The translations under genes were made by a program, and so were the position numbers. Of a DNA stretch of 46,679 bases, positions 26,415 to 35,074 are shown piece after piece (position 1 is the stretch's first letter; each line of letters opens with the position of its first letter). Origin of the DNA: CALJFL01 sp964590005 (GTDB lineage Bacteria > Pseudomonadota > Gammaproteobacteria > Pseudomonadales > Halieaceae); the NCBI GenBank assembly GCA_964590005.1, contig CAZPVJ010000113.1, positions 1-46,679 of the forward strand. Reading direction: 5' to 3'. The notes beneath the pieces are model-generated. The model saw nothing but the letters and a program-made list of their open reading frames with translations. It made no database searches and was not told the origin of the DNA.

Positions 26415-27530
26415 ATGACGTTTCAGCAGTGGTATGGATATCGACCTGCGATCCCAGGGGCGAGCCTTGCTGTGTTGTTAGTAGTGGGTTGTTTGTTGGC
26501 GCCTTTCAGCCACGCCCAGTATCAGCCGCCGCAGAACCTCAATCCGAACGCGCCACGGTATCCCGACTTTGATACAACGCAGTCAGGCGAAGTTTGGCTG
26601 GTATACACCTACGAAATCGATGTCGACGGCCTCGTTAAAAAGCTGGAGATACACAGCTCCAACGGTGTTGAGACGGTCAACAATGCGATCGCTGCGCACA
26701 TATCACAGATGCGCTATAAGCCGGCAATGCGCAATGGCAAGCCCGTGCTGACCTACGTGGGGCCCGTGTTTTTTACGCTGATTCTCGACGAGGAACGCCA
26801 GTTAACTCCCATATTCAAGCAGTACTATGATGCCGCCCAACAGCAGATAGCCGCCGGCGATTACGACGGCGCGTTCGAGAATGCGGTGGCGATGAGGGGT
26901 ATGGCAAGACGCAACGCCTATGAAGAGGTCCAGGTGCAGTTGTTGGCTTCAAAACTGGCAGCGCATTGGGAGGACGATGCAGCGGAGCTGCAGCACCTCA
27001 AGCGCGCCGTGGAGTTCCAGACGCTGGCCGATTCCAAGGCCTTTAAGAACGGTTACCTGGAGCCCAACCAGTACCTGCTAACATTGGCTCGTATCCATGA
27101 ACTGCAGCTGGACAACCAGATGTTGGCGGATGCCAGCAGAACGCTTTTCTCAATGATGAGCTTGAACGCTGACAGTATGATCACCACCGATTCACGATTC
27201 AGGCATGAGGAATTCGAGATACAGATTGACCAGACCAAACCCCTGGAGACCAAGGCAGAGCTGACACCCATCTACCGGGGTGGCCCCGGTTCATGGGAAG
27301 GCTGGCTGGCTCGCCCCCAGTTCGCGCTTGAAAATATTCGCGGAGGGAAGGTCGACTCGGTGTTCCTGGTCTGTGAAAACGGCGAGCGGAGACTGGATTA
27401 TCCTTACAGTAAGCAATGGAGCATCCCGGCCGGTTTGAAGTCGTGCAAGGTAGAGGTTTCAGGTGCTTCAGGTACGCGTATGCTGCTCAGGCAATTACCC
27501 ACTGTGGTAGCCCCCGCACCGGTTGGTTGA
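26415..27530 (+). CDS. Exported protein with TonB C-terminal-like domain
   Basis: A 371-residue exported protein. A signal peptide with a long hydrophobic core (~16-32, ending FSHAQ) is cleaved near residue 34. Residues ~57-125 have the energy-transducer TonB C-terminal pattern: GEVWLVYTYEIDVDGLVKKLEI and MRYKPAMRNGKPVLTYVG. A helical, TPR-like middle (~135-260) and a short beta-rich C-terminus follow. There is no N-terminal transmembrane anchor or Pro-rich spanning region and no ExbB/ExbD neighbour. It is therefore probably a soluble periplasmic protein rather than a working TonB. AGAGGT precedes the start, and a strong bidirectional terminator follows. Confidence 0.8.
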   Translation: MTFQQWYGYRPAIPGASLAVLLVVGCLLAPFSHAQYQPPQNLNPNAPRYPDFDTTQSGEVWLVYTYEIDVDGLVKKLEIHSSNGVETVNNAIAAHISQMRYKPAMRNGKPVLTYVGPVFFTLILDEERQLTPIFKQYYDAAQQQIAAGDYDGAFENAVAMRGMARRNAYEEVQVQLLASKLAAHWEDDAAELQHLKRAVEFQTLADSKAFKNGYLEPNQYLLTLARIHELQLDNQMLADASRTLFSMMSLNADSMITTDSRFRHEEFEIQIDQTKPLETKAELTPIYRGGPGSWEGWLARPQFALENIRGGKVDSVFLVCENGERRLDYPYSKQWSIPAGLKSCKVEVSGASGTRMLLRQLPTVVAPAPVG

Positions 27531-27550
27531 TCAACAAAACCCGCAACATA

Positions 27551-27577
27551 AAAAACCCCGCTAAATGCGGGGTTTTT
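27551..27577. terminator. Bidirectional rho-independent terminator
   Basis: AAAAACCCCGC-TAAAT-GCGGGGTTTTT forms an 11-bp stem flanked by A- and T-tracts. It sits between the convergent TonB-C-like gene (stop at 27530) and fdxA (stop at 27600) and can serve both strands. Confidence 0.93.
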
Positions 27578-27599
27578 TTAGGGTACTGAACGGGAGGGT

Positions 27600-27923
27600 C
27601 TACCGCTCCAGCAGCGCCAGTTTGTCGGGTTTACCCGCCCACTCCTCAGCATCTGCCGGCGCTTCTTTCATCTCGGTGATGTTGGGCCAGACCTCCGCGA
27701 GTTCGGCATTGAGTTCCAGAAATACCTGCTGGTCCTCCGGGATTTCATCCTCTGAATAAATTGCATCAACCGGGCACTCGGGCTCACACAAGGCACAGTC
27801 GATACATTCGTCCGGATGGATGACCAGAAAATTGGGCCCCTCGTAGAAACAGTCTACCGGGCATACTTCCACGCAGTCGGTGTGCTTACACTTGATACAT
27901 TGTTCGCCGACAATAAACGTCAT
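27600..27923 (-). CDS. fdxA: 7Fe-8S ferredoxin
   Basis: A 107-residue electron carrier with one [3Fe-4S] and one [4Fe-4S] cluster. The cysteines are in CIKCKHTDCVEVCPVDCF and CIDCALCEPECP, the first motif having the irregular spacing typical of the Azotobacter/Pseudomonas FdxA type. The C-terminal ~45 residues form the usual helical extension. It lies 77 bp downstream of mutS on the same strand, a pairing conserved in Pseudomonas. AGAGGC precedes the ATG. The redox partner is unknown. Confidence 0.96.
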   Translation of the reverse strand: MTFIVGEQCIKCKHTDCVEVCPVDCFYEGPNFLVIHPDECIDCALCEPECPVDAIYSEDEIPEDQQVFLELNAELAEVWPNITEMKEAPADAEEWAGKPDKLALLER

Positions 27924-28000
27924 ATCGCGTTGGCCTCTCGCTCTTGGGGCTCAATTAAAGGTGGGCTAGTTTAACCGCAAGTGGGGCGCGTGAGAAGGGG

Positions 28001-30562
28001 TCAGCTCAGGCGTGCTTTCAGTGCATACAAAGCAGCTAGCGCATCCCGTGGGCTCAGCCCGTCGATGTCGAGTTCAGCAAGTTCTTCTATGACAGGATGC
28101 GGTTGTGGGGCGCTGAACAGGTCTGGCTGGCCCTGGGTCTCTGGCACGGTAGCCGGATGTTTTTCACCGCGTTCCAGGGCCGCCAGTTTCTCTTGCGCCG
28201 CCTTCAGTACGGGGGTGGGTATCCCGGCGAGCTTGGCCACCTGCAAGCCGAAACTCCGGTTGGCCGGGCCCTCCTGGATATTGTGCAGAAACACAACATG
28301 GTCCTGGTGTTCAGTGGCATCAAGGTGAACATTAGCCATGGTGGGGCACTGCTCTGGCAGGCTGGTAAGTTCGAAGTAGTGGGTGGCGAACAGGGTAAAG
28401 GCCTTGACTGACCTGGCCAATTGAACGGCCGCCGCCCACGCCAGGCTAAGGCCATCGAAGGTGCTGGTGCCACGACCCACCTCATCCATTAGCACCAGGC
28501 TTCGTGGGGTCGCGTTGTGCAGAATGTTGGCGGTCTCGGTCATCTCCACCATGAACGTCGAGCGGCCACTGGCGAGGTCATCCGAGGAGCCTATTCGGGT
28601 GAAAATGCGGTCCAGCGGTGCCAGTCGGGCGGCACTGGCAGGCACAAAACTGCCAATGTGGGCGAGCAGTGCGATGATTGCATTCTGCCGCATATAGGTC
28701 GACTTGCCGCCCATGTTGGGCCCCGTTATCAGCAACATGCGGCGCTTGCTATTGAGCAGAGCATCGTTGGCGATGAAGGGCTCGGTGAGCACTTGCTCGA
28801 CAACCAGGTGCCTGCCCTGGCTAATTTCGAAGACTTCTTCATCGCAAAATTCGGGCTGGCAGAGACTGAGGCTGTCCGCGCGTTCCGCAAGGCAGGCCAG
28901 GACATCTATTTCGGAAACGGCAGCGGCGGTATCCTGGAGCGCGAACAGGTCCTCGTTCAGCCTTTCCACCAGGGCCTCGTACAGTGCCTTCTCCCTCGCC
29001 AGTGCCCGGCTTTTGCTGGACAGGGCCTTGTCCTCGAACTCTTTGAGTTCCGGTGTAATAAAGCGCTCCGCATTCTTCAGCGTTTGGCGGCGCAGATACT
29101 CCACCGGCGCGCGGTCTGATTGGGTGCGACTGATCTCGATATAGTAGCCGTGCACGCGGTTGTAACCGACCTTGAGTGTGGAGATGCCGGTCTGTTCTCT
29201 TTCCCGCTGCTCGATCTCCAACAGGTAATCGCCGGCGTTGGCGCTGATTGCTCGCAGTTCATCCAGTTCCGCGTCGTAGCCGGGGGCGATAACACCGCCT
29301 TCGCGGATGACGACCGGCGGATTTTCAATCACTGCCGACAACAAGAGCTCGACCAGTTCCGGGTAGTCGCCAGCCTGCTCACTCAGTTGGTCCAGCTTGT
29401 CACTGTTGCAACCGGACAGCTCGCTGCGCAGCTGCGGCAGCGCCGCCAATGAACTCACCAGGCGCGTCAGGTCACGTGGTCTGGCGGAGCGCAGAGCAAC
29501 CCGCGCTAGTATCCTTTCCATATCGCCCACGGGTTTGAGCGACTCGCGTACCGTTTCGTAGTGGTAGTTGGAGCACAGCGCCTTGATGGCCTCCTGCCGT
29601 GCGCGCAGTGTATCGATATCGGTCAGGGGGCGGTGCAGCCAGCGGCGTAGCATGCGGCTGCCCATGGCGGTGATCCCGCAATCCATGACCGAGTACAGGG
29701 TATTGCTGTCGCCCCCGGTCAGGTTGATGTCGATTTCTAGATTCCTGCGTGTCGACGCATCCAGGATGACCGATTCGGCCCGGTTTTCATGCGCGATGGC
29801 ACGGATATGGGGTAGTCGGCTGCGCTGGGTATCCTTGACGTACTGCAGTAGACAGCCGGCCGCGGCTAACGCCAACTCCAGGTCGTCACAGCCGAACCCT
29901 TTAAGGTCATGAGTTTGGAACTGATCGTTCAGCGCCCGGCGAGCACCGTCCAGATCAAACTCCCAGCTTGGCTGTGCCCGGGCGCCGCTGCGGCTGGTGA
30001 TGGCGGTATGTCCGATCGTTTCGTCGTACAGGGTCTCAGCCGGGTCGAGGCGCTGCAGCTCCCCGCTGAGTGCTTCATCGCCGGTCACTTCCAGTAGTCT
30101 AAAGCGCCCGCTACCCAGGTCGAGGTAGGCGAGCCCGTAAGACTCATTGTGCCGGCTAACCGCTAACAGCAGGTTTTCGACGCGCTCGTCCAGCAAGGCT
30201 TCGTCACTGACCGTGCCGGGAGTGACCACCCGCACAACCTTGCGCTCCACCGGCCCCTTGCTGGTGGCCGGGTCACCGATTTGCTCGGCGATGGCCACAG
30301 ATACCCCGGCCTTGACCAGCCGGGCCAGGTAGCCCTCGGCCGCGTGGTAGGGCACACCGCACATTGGAATTGGCTCGCCTGCAGATTTGCCGCGTGCGGT
30401 CAGGGTGATGTCGAGCAGGTCTGCCGCGCGTTTGGCATCATCAAAAAACAGTTCATAAAAGTCGCCCATCCGGTAGAAGACGAGATCGCGGGGATGTTCC
30501 CGCTTGATGCCCAGGTACTGTTGCATCATTGGCGTGTGCTGATGGTCTTTAACGGTGGCCAC
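28001..30562 (-). CDS. mutS: DNA mismatch repair protein MutS
   Basis: An 853-residue mismatch-recognition ATPase. The N-terminal mismatch-binding loop has FYRMGDFYELFFDDAKRA, with the Phe-x-Glu element. Connector, lever and clamp domains follow. The ATPase domain has Walker A GPNMGGKST near residue 614, then LVLMDEVGRGTSTFDGLSLA (Walker B and signature) and LFATHYFELT. The C-terminal dimerisation helix ends DGLSPRDALAALYALK. The length equals E. coli MutS (853). The start ATG at 30562 gives the standard N-terminus. It is divergent from deaD. Confidence 0.98.
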   Translation of the reverse strand: MATVKDHQHTPMMQQYLGIKREHPRDLVFYRMGDFYELFFDDAKRAADLLDITLTARGKSAGEPIPMCGVPYHAAEGYLARLVKAGVSVAIAEQIGDPATSKGPVERKVVRVVTPGTVSDEALLDERVENLLLAVSRHNESYGLAYLDLGSGRFRLLEVTGDEALSGELQRLDPAETLYDETIGHTAITSRSGARAQPSWEFDLDGARRALNDQFQTHDLKGFGCDDLELALAAAGCLLQYVKDTQRSRLPHIRAIAHENRAESVILDASTRRNLEIDINLTGGDSNTLYSVMDCGITAMGSRMLRRWLHRPLTDIDTLRARQEAIKALCSNYHYETVRESLKPVGDMERILARVALRSARPRDLTRLVSSLAALPQLRSELSGCNSDKLDQLSEQAGDYPELVELLLSAVIENPPVVIREGGVIAPGYDAELDELRAISANAGDYLLEIEQREREQTGISTLKVGYNRVHGYYIEISRTQSDRAPVEYLRRQTLKNAERFITPELKEFEDKALSSKSRALAREKALYEALVERLNEDLFALQDTAAAVSEIDVLACLAERADSLSLCQPEFCDEEVFEISQGRHLVVEQVLTEPFIANDALLNSKRRMLLITGPNMGGKSTYMRQNAIIALLAHIGSFVPASAARLAPLDRIFTRIGSSDDLASGRSTFMVEMTETANILHNATPRSLVLMDEVGRGTSTFDGLSLAWAAAVQLARSVKAFTLFATHYFELTSLPEQCPTMANVHLDATEHQDHVVFLHNIQEGPANRSFGLQVAKLAGIPTPVLKAAQEKLAALERGEKHPATVPETQGQPDLFSAPQPHPVIEELAELDIDGLSPRDALAALYALKARLS

Positions 30563-30668
30563 GGTATCTCGTCGGTCTGCGCTTGGCTCTGGCGGGTTCG
30601 AGGTGATTGTAAGCCATGCCCCTCCTGCAGGCTATGTCCGCACCGCGGATTATCCGCGCACGCGGCCA

Positions 30669-30696
30669 TTGCGCAGTACCGGCTGACCTGTATAAT
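30669..30696 (+). promoter_or_regulatory. Sigma-70 promoter of deaD
   Basis: TTGCGC (30669-30674) and a consensus TATAAT (30691-30696) lie 16 bp apart, about 50 bp before the deaD ATG. Confidence 0.65.
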
Positions 30697-30748
30697 CGCC
30701 AGCCCCCACGCTGCGGGGCCTGCGGGCCTCTACTCCAGGTTAATTCCC

Positions 30749-32518
30749 ATGCCTACAGATAACGCCATTACCAGCTTCGCTGACCTGGATTTGCCTGATG
30801 CCTTGCGTCGTGCACTGGATGAAGTCGGCTATGAAACCCCGTCCGCGATCCAGGCGAAGACCATTCCGCATCTGCTGACCGGTTCAGATCTTGTGGGGCA
30901 GGCGCAGACCGGCACGGGTAAAACCGCCGCGTTTGCGTTGCCTGCACTGGCCCGGCTGGATATGAGCCAGAAAACGCCGCAGGTGCTGGTATTGACGCCT
31001 ACGCGGGAGTTGGCCATACAGGTGGCCGAGGCTTTCCAGAAGTACGCGCATCACCTGTCGGGGTTCCATGTCCTGCCATTGTATGGTGGCTCTGATTACC
31101 GCTCCCAGTTACGCCAGCTCAAGCGCGGCGTTCAGGTCATCGTGGGCACCCCCGGCAGGGTTATGGACCATATGCGACGGGGTTCGCTGGACCTGACGGG
31201 TTTGCGCACCCTCGTGCTGGATGAGGCCGATGAAATGCTGCGTATGGGCTTTATCGATGATGTGGAATGGATTCTGGAACAAACGCCACCGGGGCGCCAG
31301 ATCGCGTTGTTTTCGGCGACTATGCCCGACGCAATACGTCGTATAGCGCGGACCCACCTGGAGCAGCCCGAGGAAGTCACGATTGAGGTGACCGCGGTCG
31401 CCCAGGATGCGATCCGCCAACGGGTGTGGATGATGGCCGGAGCGAACAAGCTCGACGCCCTGACGCGTATTCTCGAGGTTGAGGACTTTGACGCGATCAT
31501 CGTGTTTGTTCGAACCCGGATTTCGACGGTCGAACTCGCCGAGAAGCTTTCTGCCCGGGGTTACTCGGTAGCGGCGTTGAATGGCGATATCCCGCAACAA
31601 CAGCGTGAAAAGACCGTCGATAGATTGCGGCGTGGAGAATTGGATATCGTCGTAGCGACCGATGTGGCTGCGCGCGGTCTGGACGTGGCCCGGATCAGCC
31701 ACGTGATCAACTACGATATCCCTTACGATGTTGAGGCCTATATACACCGAATCGGCCGTACCGGCAGGGCAGGGCGTACGGGGGATGCCATTTTGTTTGC
31801 GGCAAACCGTGAGCGCCGCTTACTCAGGGCGATAGAGAAAGCTACCGGCAATAATATTGAAAAGATGATGCTGCCGACGGCGGACGAGGTCAGCAGCGTT
31901 CGGGAGCAACGATTCAAGCTACGGATTACGGAGGCCCTGGATACCATGGACCTGGCTGCGAACCGCGATCTGGTCATGGACTATCAGCGCGAGTTTGGCG
32001 TGCCGGTGGTCGATGTGGCGGCGGCCCTGGCGGCTTTGGCACAGGGCTCGACCGAAGCGCCAGCAAAACCGGCGGCGGGTCTCACCGGCAATACGGCTGC
32101 GGCCGCCAGCGACAAACGCGGTGCAAGAGCCAAGCGTGAACCCTCTGCCGCCGCTAAAAAAAGCCGCTCAAACGCCGATAAGGCCGAACGTCCCGCCCGA
32201 CGTTCGCAGGAACGTAAAGCCGTCGACGTGGGTATGGAACGATTCCGCATTGAGGTCGGCCATGAGCACGGTGTGAAGCCGGGCAATATCGTGGGTGCGA
32301 TCGCCAACGAGGCCGAGATAGACAGTGAATATATTGGTCATATCGATATTCGCGATGACCACAGTTTTGTCGACTTGCCCGAAGGTATGCCCAAAGAGCT
32401 GTTTCGCCATTTACGCAAGGTCTGGGTAAGTGGCCGCCAGTTGCAGATTACGCGACCGGAAAAGCCTGCTGCTGGACAGAAAAAAAGAAAGCCGGCGAAA
32501 AAACGGCCAGCTCGATAA
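30749..32518 (+). CDS. deaD: DEAD-box ATP-dependent RNA helicase
   Basis: A 589-residue RNA helicase of the DeaD/CsdA type, acting in ribosome assembly and mRNA turnover, often in the cold. Helicase motifs in order: Q motif near SAIQAKTIP, motif I AQTGTGKT, PTRELA, DEAD in VLDEADEML, FSATMP, then VATDVAARGLD and HRIGRTGRAG. A ~70-residue Ala/Lys/Arg-rich basic linker precedes a DbpA-type RNA-binding domain (~490-570, starting RFRIEVG). The frame stays open 156 codons upstream into mutS, but the family begins at the ATG at 30749, which follows a good promoter. The tail KKRKPAKKRPAR is strongly basic. Confidence 0.96.
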   Translation: MPTDNAITSFADLDLPDALRRALDEVGYETPSAIQAKTIPHLLTGSDLVGQAQTGTGKTAAFALPALARLDMSQKTPQVLVLTPTRELAIQVAEAFQKYAHHLSGFHVLPLYGGSDYRSQLRQLKRGVQVIVGTPGRVMDHMRRGSLDLTGLRTLVLDEADEMLRMGFIDDVEWILEQTPPGRQIALFSATMPDAIRRIARTHLEQPEEVTIEVTAVAQDAIRQRVWMMAGANKLDALTRILEVEDFDAIIVFVRTRISTVELAEKLSARGYSVAALNGDIPQQQREKTVDRLRRGELDIVVATDVAARGLDVARISHVINYDIPYDVEAYIHRIGRTGRAGRTGDAILFAANRERRLLRAIEKATGNNIEKMMLPTADEVSSVREQRFKLRITEALDTMDLAANRDLVMDYQREFGVPVVDVAAALAALAQGSTEAPAKPAAGLTGNTAAAASDKRGARAKREPSAAAKKSRSNADKAERPARRSQERKAVDVGMERFRIEVGHEHGVKPGNIVGAIANEAEIDSEYIGHIDIRDDHSFVDLPEGMPKELFRHLRKVWVSGRQLQITRPEKPAAGQKKRKPAKKRPAR

Positions 32519-32523
32519 TCGGC

Positions 32524-33261
32524 CTAGAGGATTTCGCCCAGTAACTGGTCTGGCGTGGCATGCCACCGAGGGCCGAGGCTCTCCAGGTAACCGGTCACAA
32601 ATTGCAGAGAATCCTGCTGCCGCCAGTCAGGGTAATCCCTGTTCTGCCGATGTAAAAATCGCCTCAGGCCTTCCAATCCTCTCTTTTGACTGAATTCCCG
32701 CGATCGCGGGTTGCGGGTTTCTCGATCAATCAGAACGTAGCGGCCCTGCCTGTCAACTATGATGTCCTTCATCCTGACCGGGCTGAAAAAACCGGCGAGA
32801 TGCAGCTTTCCCGCCAAGCGCCCCAATTGCAGTAACATAGCGTGTTGTCCTGCGGTGTCCGCCGCTAAGAAACGCTCGTCGAGTGCCTGGCCGTCGACCT
32901 GGCGAACCAGTATGGCGCTGGTGTCCGGTATGCCCAGGGTGGTTCGTTCGCAGGCAGCGACCACTTCCATCACGTCGACGCCGGCGGCGCGCAGCGCTTT
33001 CACGTGCACCATTTCACGCCAGGCGTAATGGTGGGGTAGCTGCAGGCGCAAAAGAGCCTCCAGCGCCGGGGCCAGGCGTCGCTTCCTGACTTGTTTGAGG
33101 AAATAACCGTGGCCCTGCAGTTCCAGCCTGTAGGTACTGCGTTCACTGCCATGTTCCAGGGCGTCGCCGTTTATCTCTTTACTGAGTAACCCGGGTGCAG
33201 TGTCCAGACCCTCGCTTTCGACAAGGTCCATATAATCGGGATTGATGTATAGCCTTTCCAT
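32524..33261 (-). CDS. Lipopolysaccharide kinase (WaaP/InaA) family protein
   Basis: A 245-residue protein kinase-like fold. Seen: YFLKQVRKRR (probable ATP-lysine region, ~53), EMVHVKALRAAGVDV (helix C-like), then AGKLHLAGFF...MKDIIVD and LIDRET as the catalytic-loop and Mg-binding equivalents. The usual HxD of the catalytic loop reads RMKD here, a variation seen in the InaA/WaaP group, so activity cannot be assumed. Expected substrates are heptose residues of the LPS core, but no LPS genes adjoin. It is convergent with deaD across a 5-bp gap and divergent from the leader/amidotransferase-like gene. Confidence 0.8.
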   Translation of the reverse strand: MERLYINPDYMDLVESEGLDTAPGLLSKEINGDALEHGSERSTYRLELQGHGYFLKQVRKRRLAPALEALLRLQLPHHYAWREMVHVKALRAAGVDVMEVVAACERTTLGIPDTSAILVRQVDGQALDERFLAADTAGQHAMLLQLGRLAGKLHLAGFFSPVRMKDIIVDRQGRYVLIDRETRNPRSREFSQKRGLEGLRRFLHRQNRDYPDWRQQDSLQFVTGYLESLGPRWHATPDQLLGEIL

Positions 33262-33426
33262 GAAGGGCCAATTCTACTGCAAGCCCAGGTTAAGTGCCCA
33301 CCAATACCAGGATAATCGGGTCTTAATGGGGCACGCCTGTCGCGCGGGCGCACCAAAATGTGGCGTGATGTCATCCGCGCGGGCGATCAAGCGGCGGGAC
33401 AATGCGCTCTCGCGGTGGAGGAGAAA

Positions 33427-33480
33427 ATGGCGCGATTATTGCACCGGGTTGGGGAGAGTGACCCGGAACAGATCACATGA
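33427..33480 (+). CDS. Possible 17-codon leader ORF overlapping the next start
   Basis: ATG at 33427 with a near-perfect GGAGGAG (33417-33423) just upstream encodes MARLLHRVGESDPEQIT and ends in TGA at 33478-33480. That stop overlaps the ATG of the following gene (ATGA at 33477-33480). The two frames differ, so it is not an N-terminal extension. The downstream ATG has only a weak GGA of its own, so translation coupling is plausible. Too short for any homology judgement. Confidence 0.45.
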   Translation: MARLLHRVGESDPEQIT

Positions 33481-34880
33481 CACAGACCGCAACTGAATCC
33501 TCGATAGAGAAACTTGAATTGACCCTGGAGCGTTCCGGGTGGCGAACCCGTCCCGGTATCCTCGGGCAGCACGCCACCAGTCCGCAATCCGTGCATGCCC
33601 TGCTGGGCTACTTCCTGAACGATCGGAGCTCGCCGACCCCTTTTCCCGGTCGCGACATGCTGGTCGATCACCAGTTATTCGAATGGGGCGTAGCACCGCC
33701 CCTGGAAAAGGTGATTTCCTCGCGCGGTGAGCTGGATCTGCTCCTGGCCTTGCCGGAAGTCTTCCGCAACAGTGTCTCGGTGATCGAGCCCTGGGAGAAC
33801 GTCGGTATTAATGTCCAGGGCGAAGCCGTACGCGCATCCAAGAATATCGCCTATATTCTGCAACAGGTGGCCGATGCGGACACCATACTCTACCCGGTCT
33901 GGCAGAGTGGTGTTGCCAATCCGCAGCGGCTGGCCAATGTCCTCAGTGCCGGTATCGCCACGGTAGTGCAGGGCGGTAACCCATCGGTCCATGACGCATC
34001 CAGTTTCGACGGCTCCAGCGCGAGCCTCACCGATATCCTTGATCTCACCGACGAGTTGCTTATGCGTCGGTCTACCGGTAGCGGCCCCGCGATATTCATT
34101 TGTCTGGGTCATCAGTTGGCCGCAGCTTCCCATATCCGCCTGATCAAAAAAGCGGTCCGCGAAATTGGCAATCTCAAGCAGCTGCCACTGGACCCGCAGG
34201 GTATGGGCCTGGCGTCGCTGCAGAGGGTGTGTAAGCGAATTGCCGAGGTCGGTGAGGCGCTGCCGGTCGTCAAGGACGGCGAGACAATAGCCGAGGGCTG
34301 GCATGATTCGAAATTCGCGGTGGCACCCAACGAGGAGTTCGAGGTGGGAACGCGGCGCTTGATGCCCTATCAGCGGCGAAGCGCGGCCAGCCACATTCCC
34401 GGGGAGTTGCACGACGCGCATGCGCTGGTGGCCGACGAACTGGAGGGTGTCATCGACACCATGCTCAAAATGGAGCGTGAGCTGTGTATCGAGATGTTCC
34501 ATGGGGATGAGGTCAACGAGGAGGCGGCGTTATTTTCCAACTGGGCTTACAAGCTTCTGCATGACACGATCGTACCGCTGCGCTACCAGATTGCGGTCAG
34601 CCCATTGTCCTGGTTGCTCAACTTGCCCTATGCCATAGAGATTCTGTCCCAGACCCAGGTCGACGAGAATCACTGGACCGAAGCGTCGACCACCTGTATC
34701 TACTATAAAGACTGGGAAACCCACACTATTCGCCGTTCTTTTACCTGCCAGTTCCATCCCGAGCTGATGGCAGATATCCGCGACATAGGCAAACGAGAGG
34801 GGCCCCGCTACCCCGAGCTCAAAGATAATGACGGTGTGCGGCTGTTGATCAGGCTGCTGTATCACGGCATGCAGGAGTAG
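33477..34880 (+). CDS. Class I glutamine amidotransferase-like protein
   Basis: A 467-residue protein I do not recognise as a named enzyme. It carries the marks of a triad glutamine amidotransferase. These are QGGNPSVHD (~170-178), resembling the oxyanion GGPxSV motif, and FICLGHQLAA, with candidate nucleophile Cys209. CQFHPEL then has His427 and Glu429. The Cys-to-His distance of 218 residues is much longer than in CTP synthase (136) or GMP synthase (~95), so a large insertion sits inside the domain. The first ~165 residues are also extra. No synthetase partner gene is adjacent. It follows a possible leader ORF. The reaction and acceptor are unknown; it could also be a non-glutaminase C26-type peptidase. 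Confidence 0.75.
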   Translation: MTQTATESSIEKLELTLERSGWRTRPGILGQHATSPQSVHALLGYFLNDRSSPTPFPGRDMLVDHQLFEWGVAPPLEKVISSRGELDLLLALPEVFRNSVSVIEPWENVGINVQGEAVRASKNIAYILQQVADADTILYPVWQSGVANPQRLANVLSAGIATVVQGGNPSVHDASSFDGSSASLTDILDLTDELLMRRSTGSGPAIFICLGHQLAAASHIRLIKKAVREIGNLKQLPLDPQGMGLASLQRVCKRIAEVGEALPVVKDGETIAEGWHDSKFAVAPNEEFEVGTRRLMPYQRRSAASHIPGELHDAHALVADELEGVIDTMLKMERELCIEMFHGDEVNEEAALFSNWAYKLLHDTIVPLRYQIAVSPLSWLLNLPYAIEILSQTQVDENHWTEASTTCIYYKDWETHTIRRSFTCQFHPELMADIRDIGKREGPRYPELKDNDGVRLLIRLLYHGMQE

Positions 34881-35074
34881 CCTCGTTAAGCGTCGTACCT
34901 CTCCGGTAACGCGTTCCCCCTGAAACTGACTGGCAGGGTCCTTTCCGTCGTCCAGCCTTGTGTTACTCTCGATCCTCACTTCAGATTAAACGAAGAATGA
35001 GCAAATTCCCCGGGACCTTTCTACACTGTAAGAGAGAGAACAACCTGGAATAGCTGAACCGCTGAGGAGTCAAA

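Noticed and set aside
30281..30748. 156-codon upstream extension of the deaD frame
   Set aside because: It overlaps mutS on the other strand, has no helicase-family similarity, and the ATG at 30749 has its own TATAAT promoter and the family N-terminus.
33341..33385. Two copies of CGCGCGGGCG 35 bp apart
   Set aside because: Short GC-rich sequence in a GC-rich region; no dyad or promoter arrangement supports a function.
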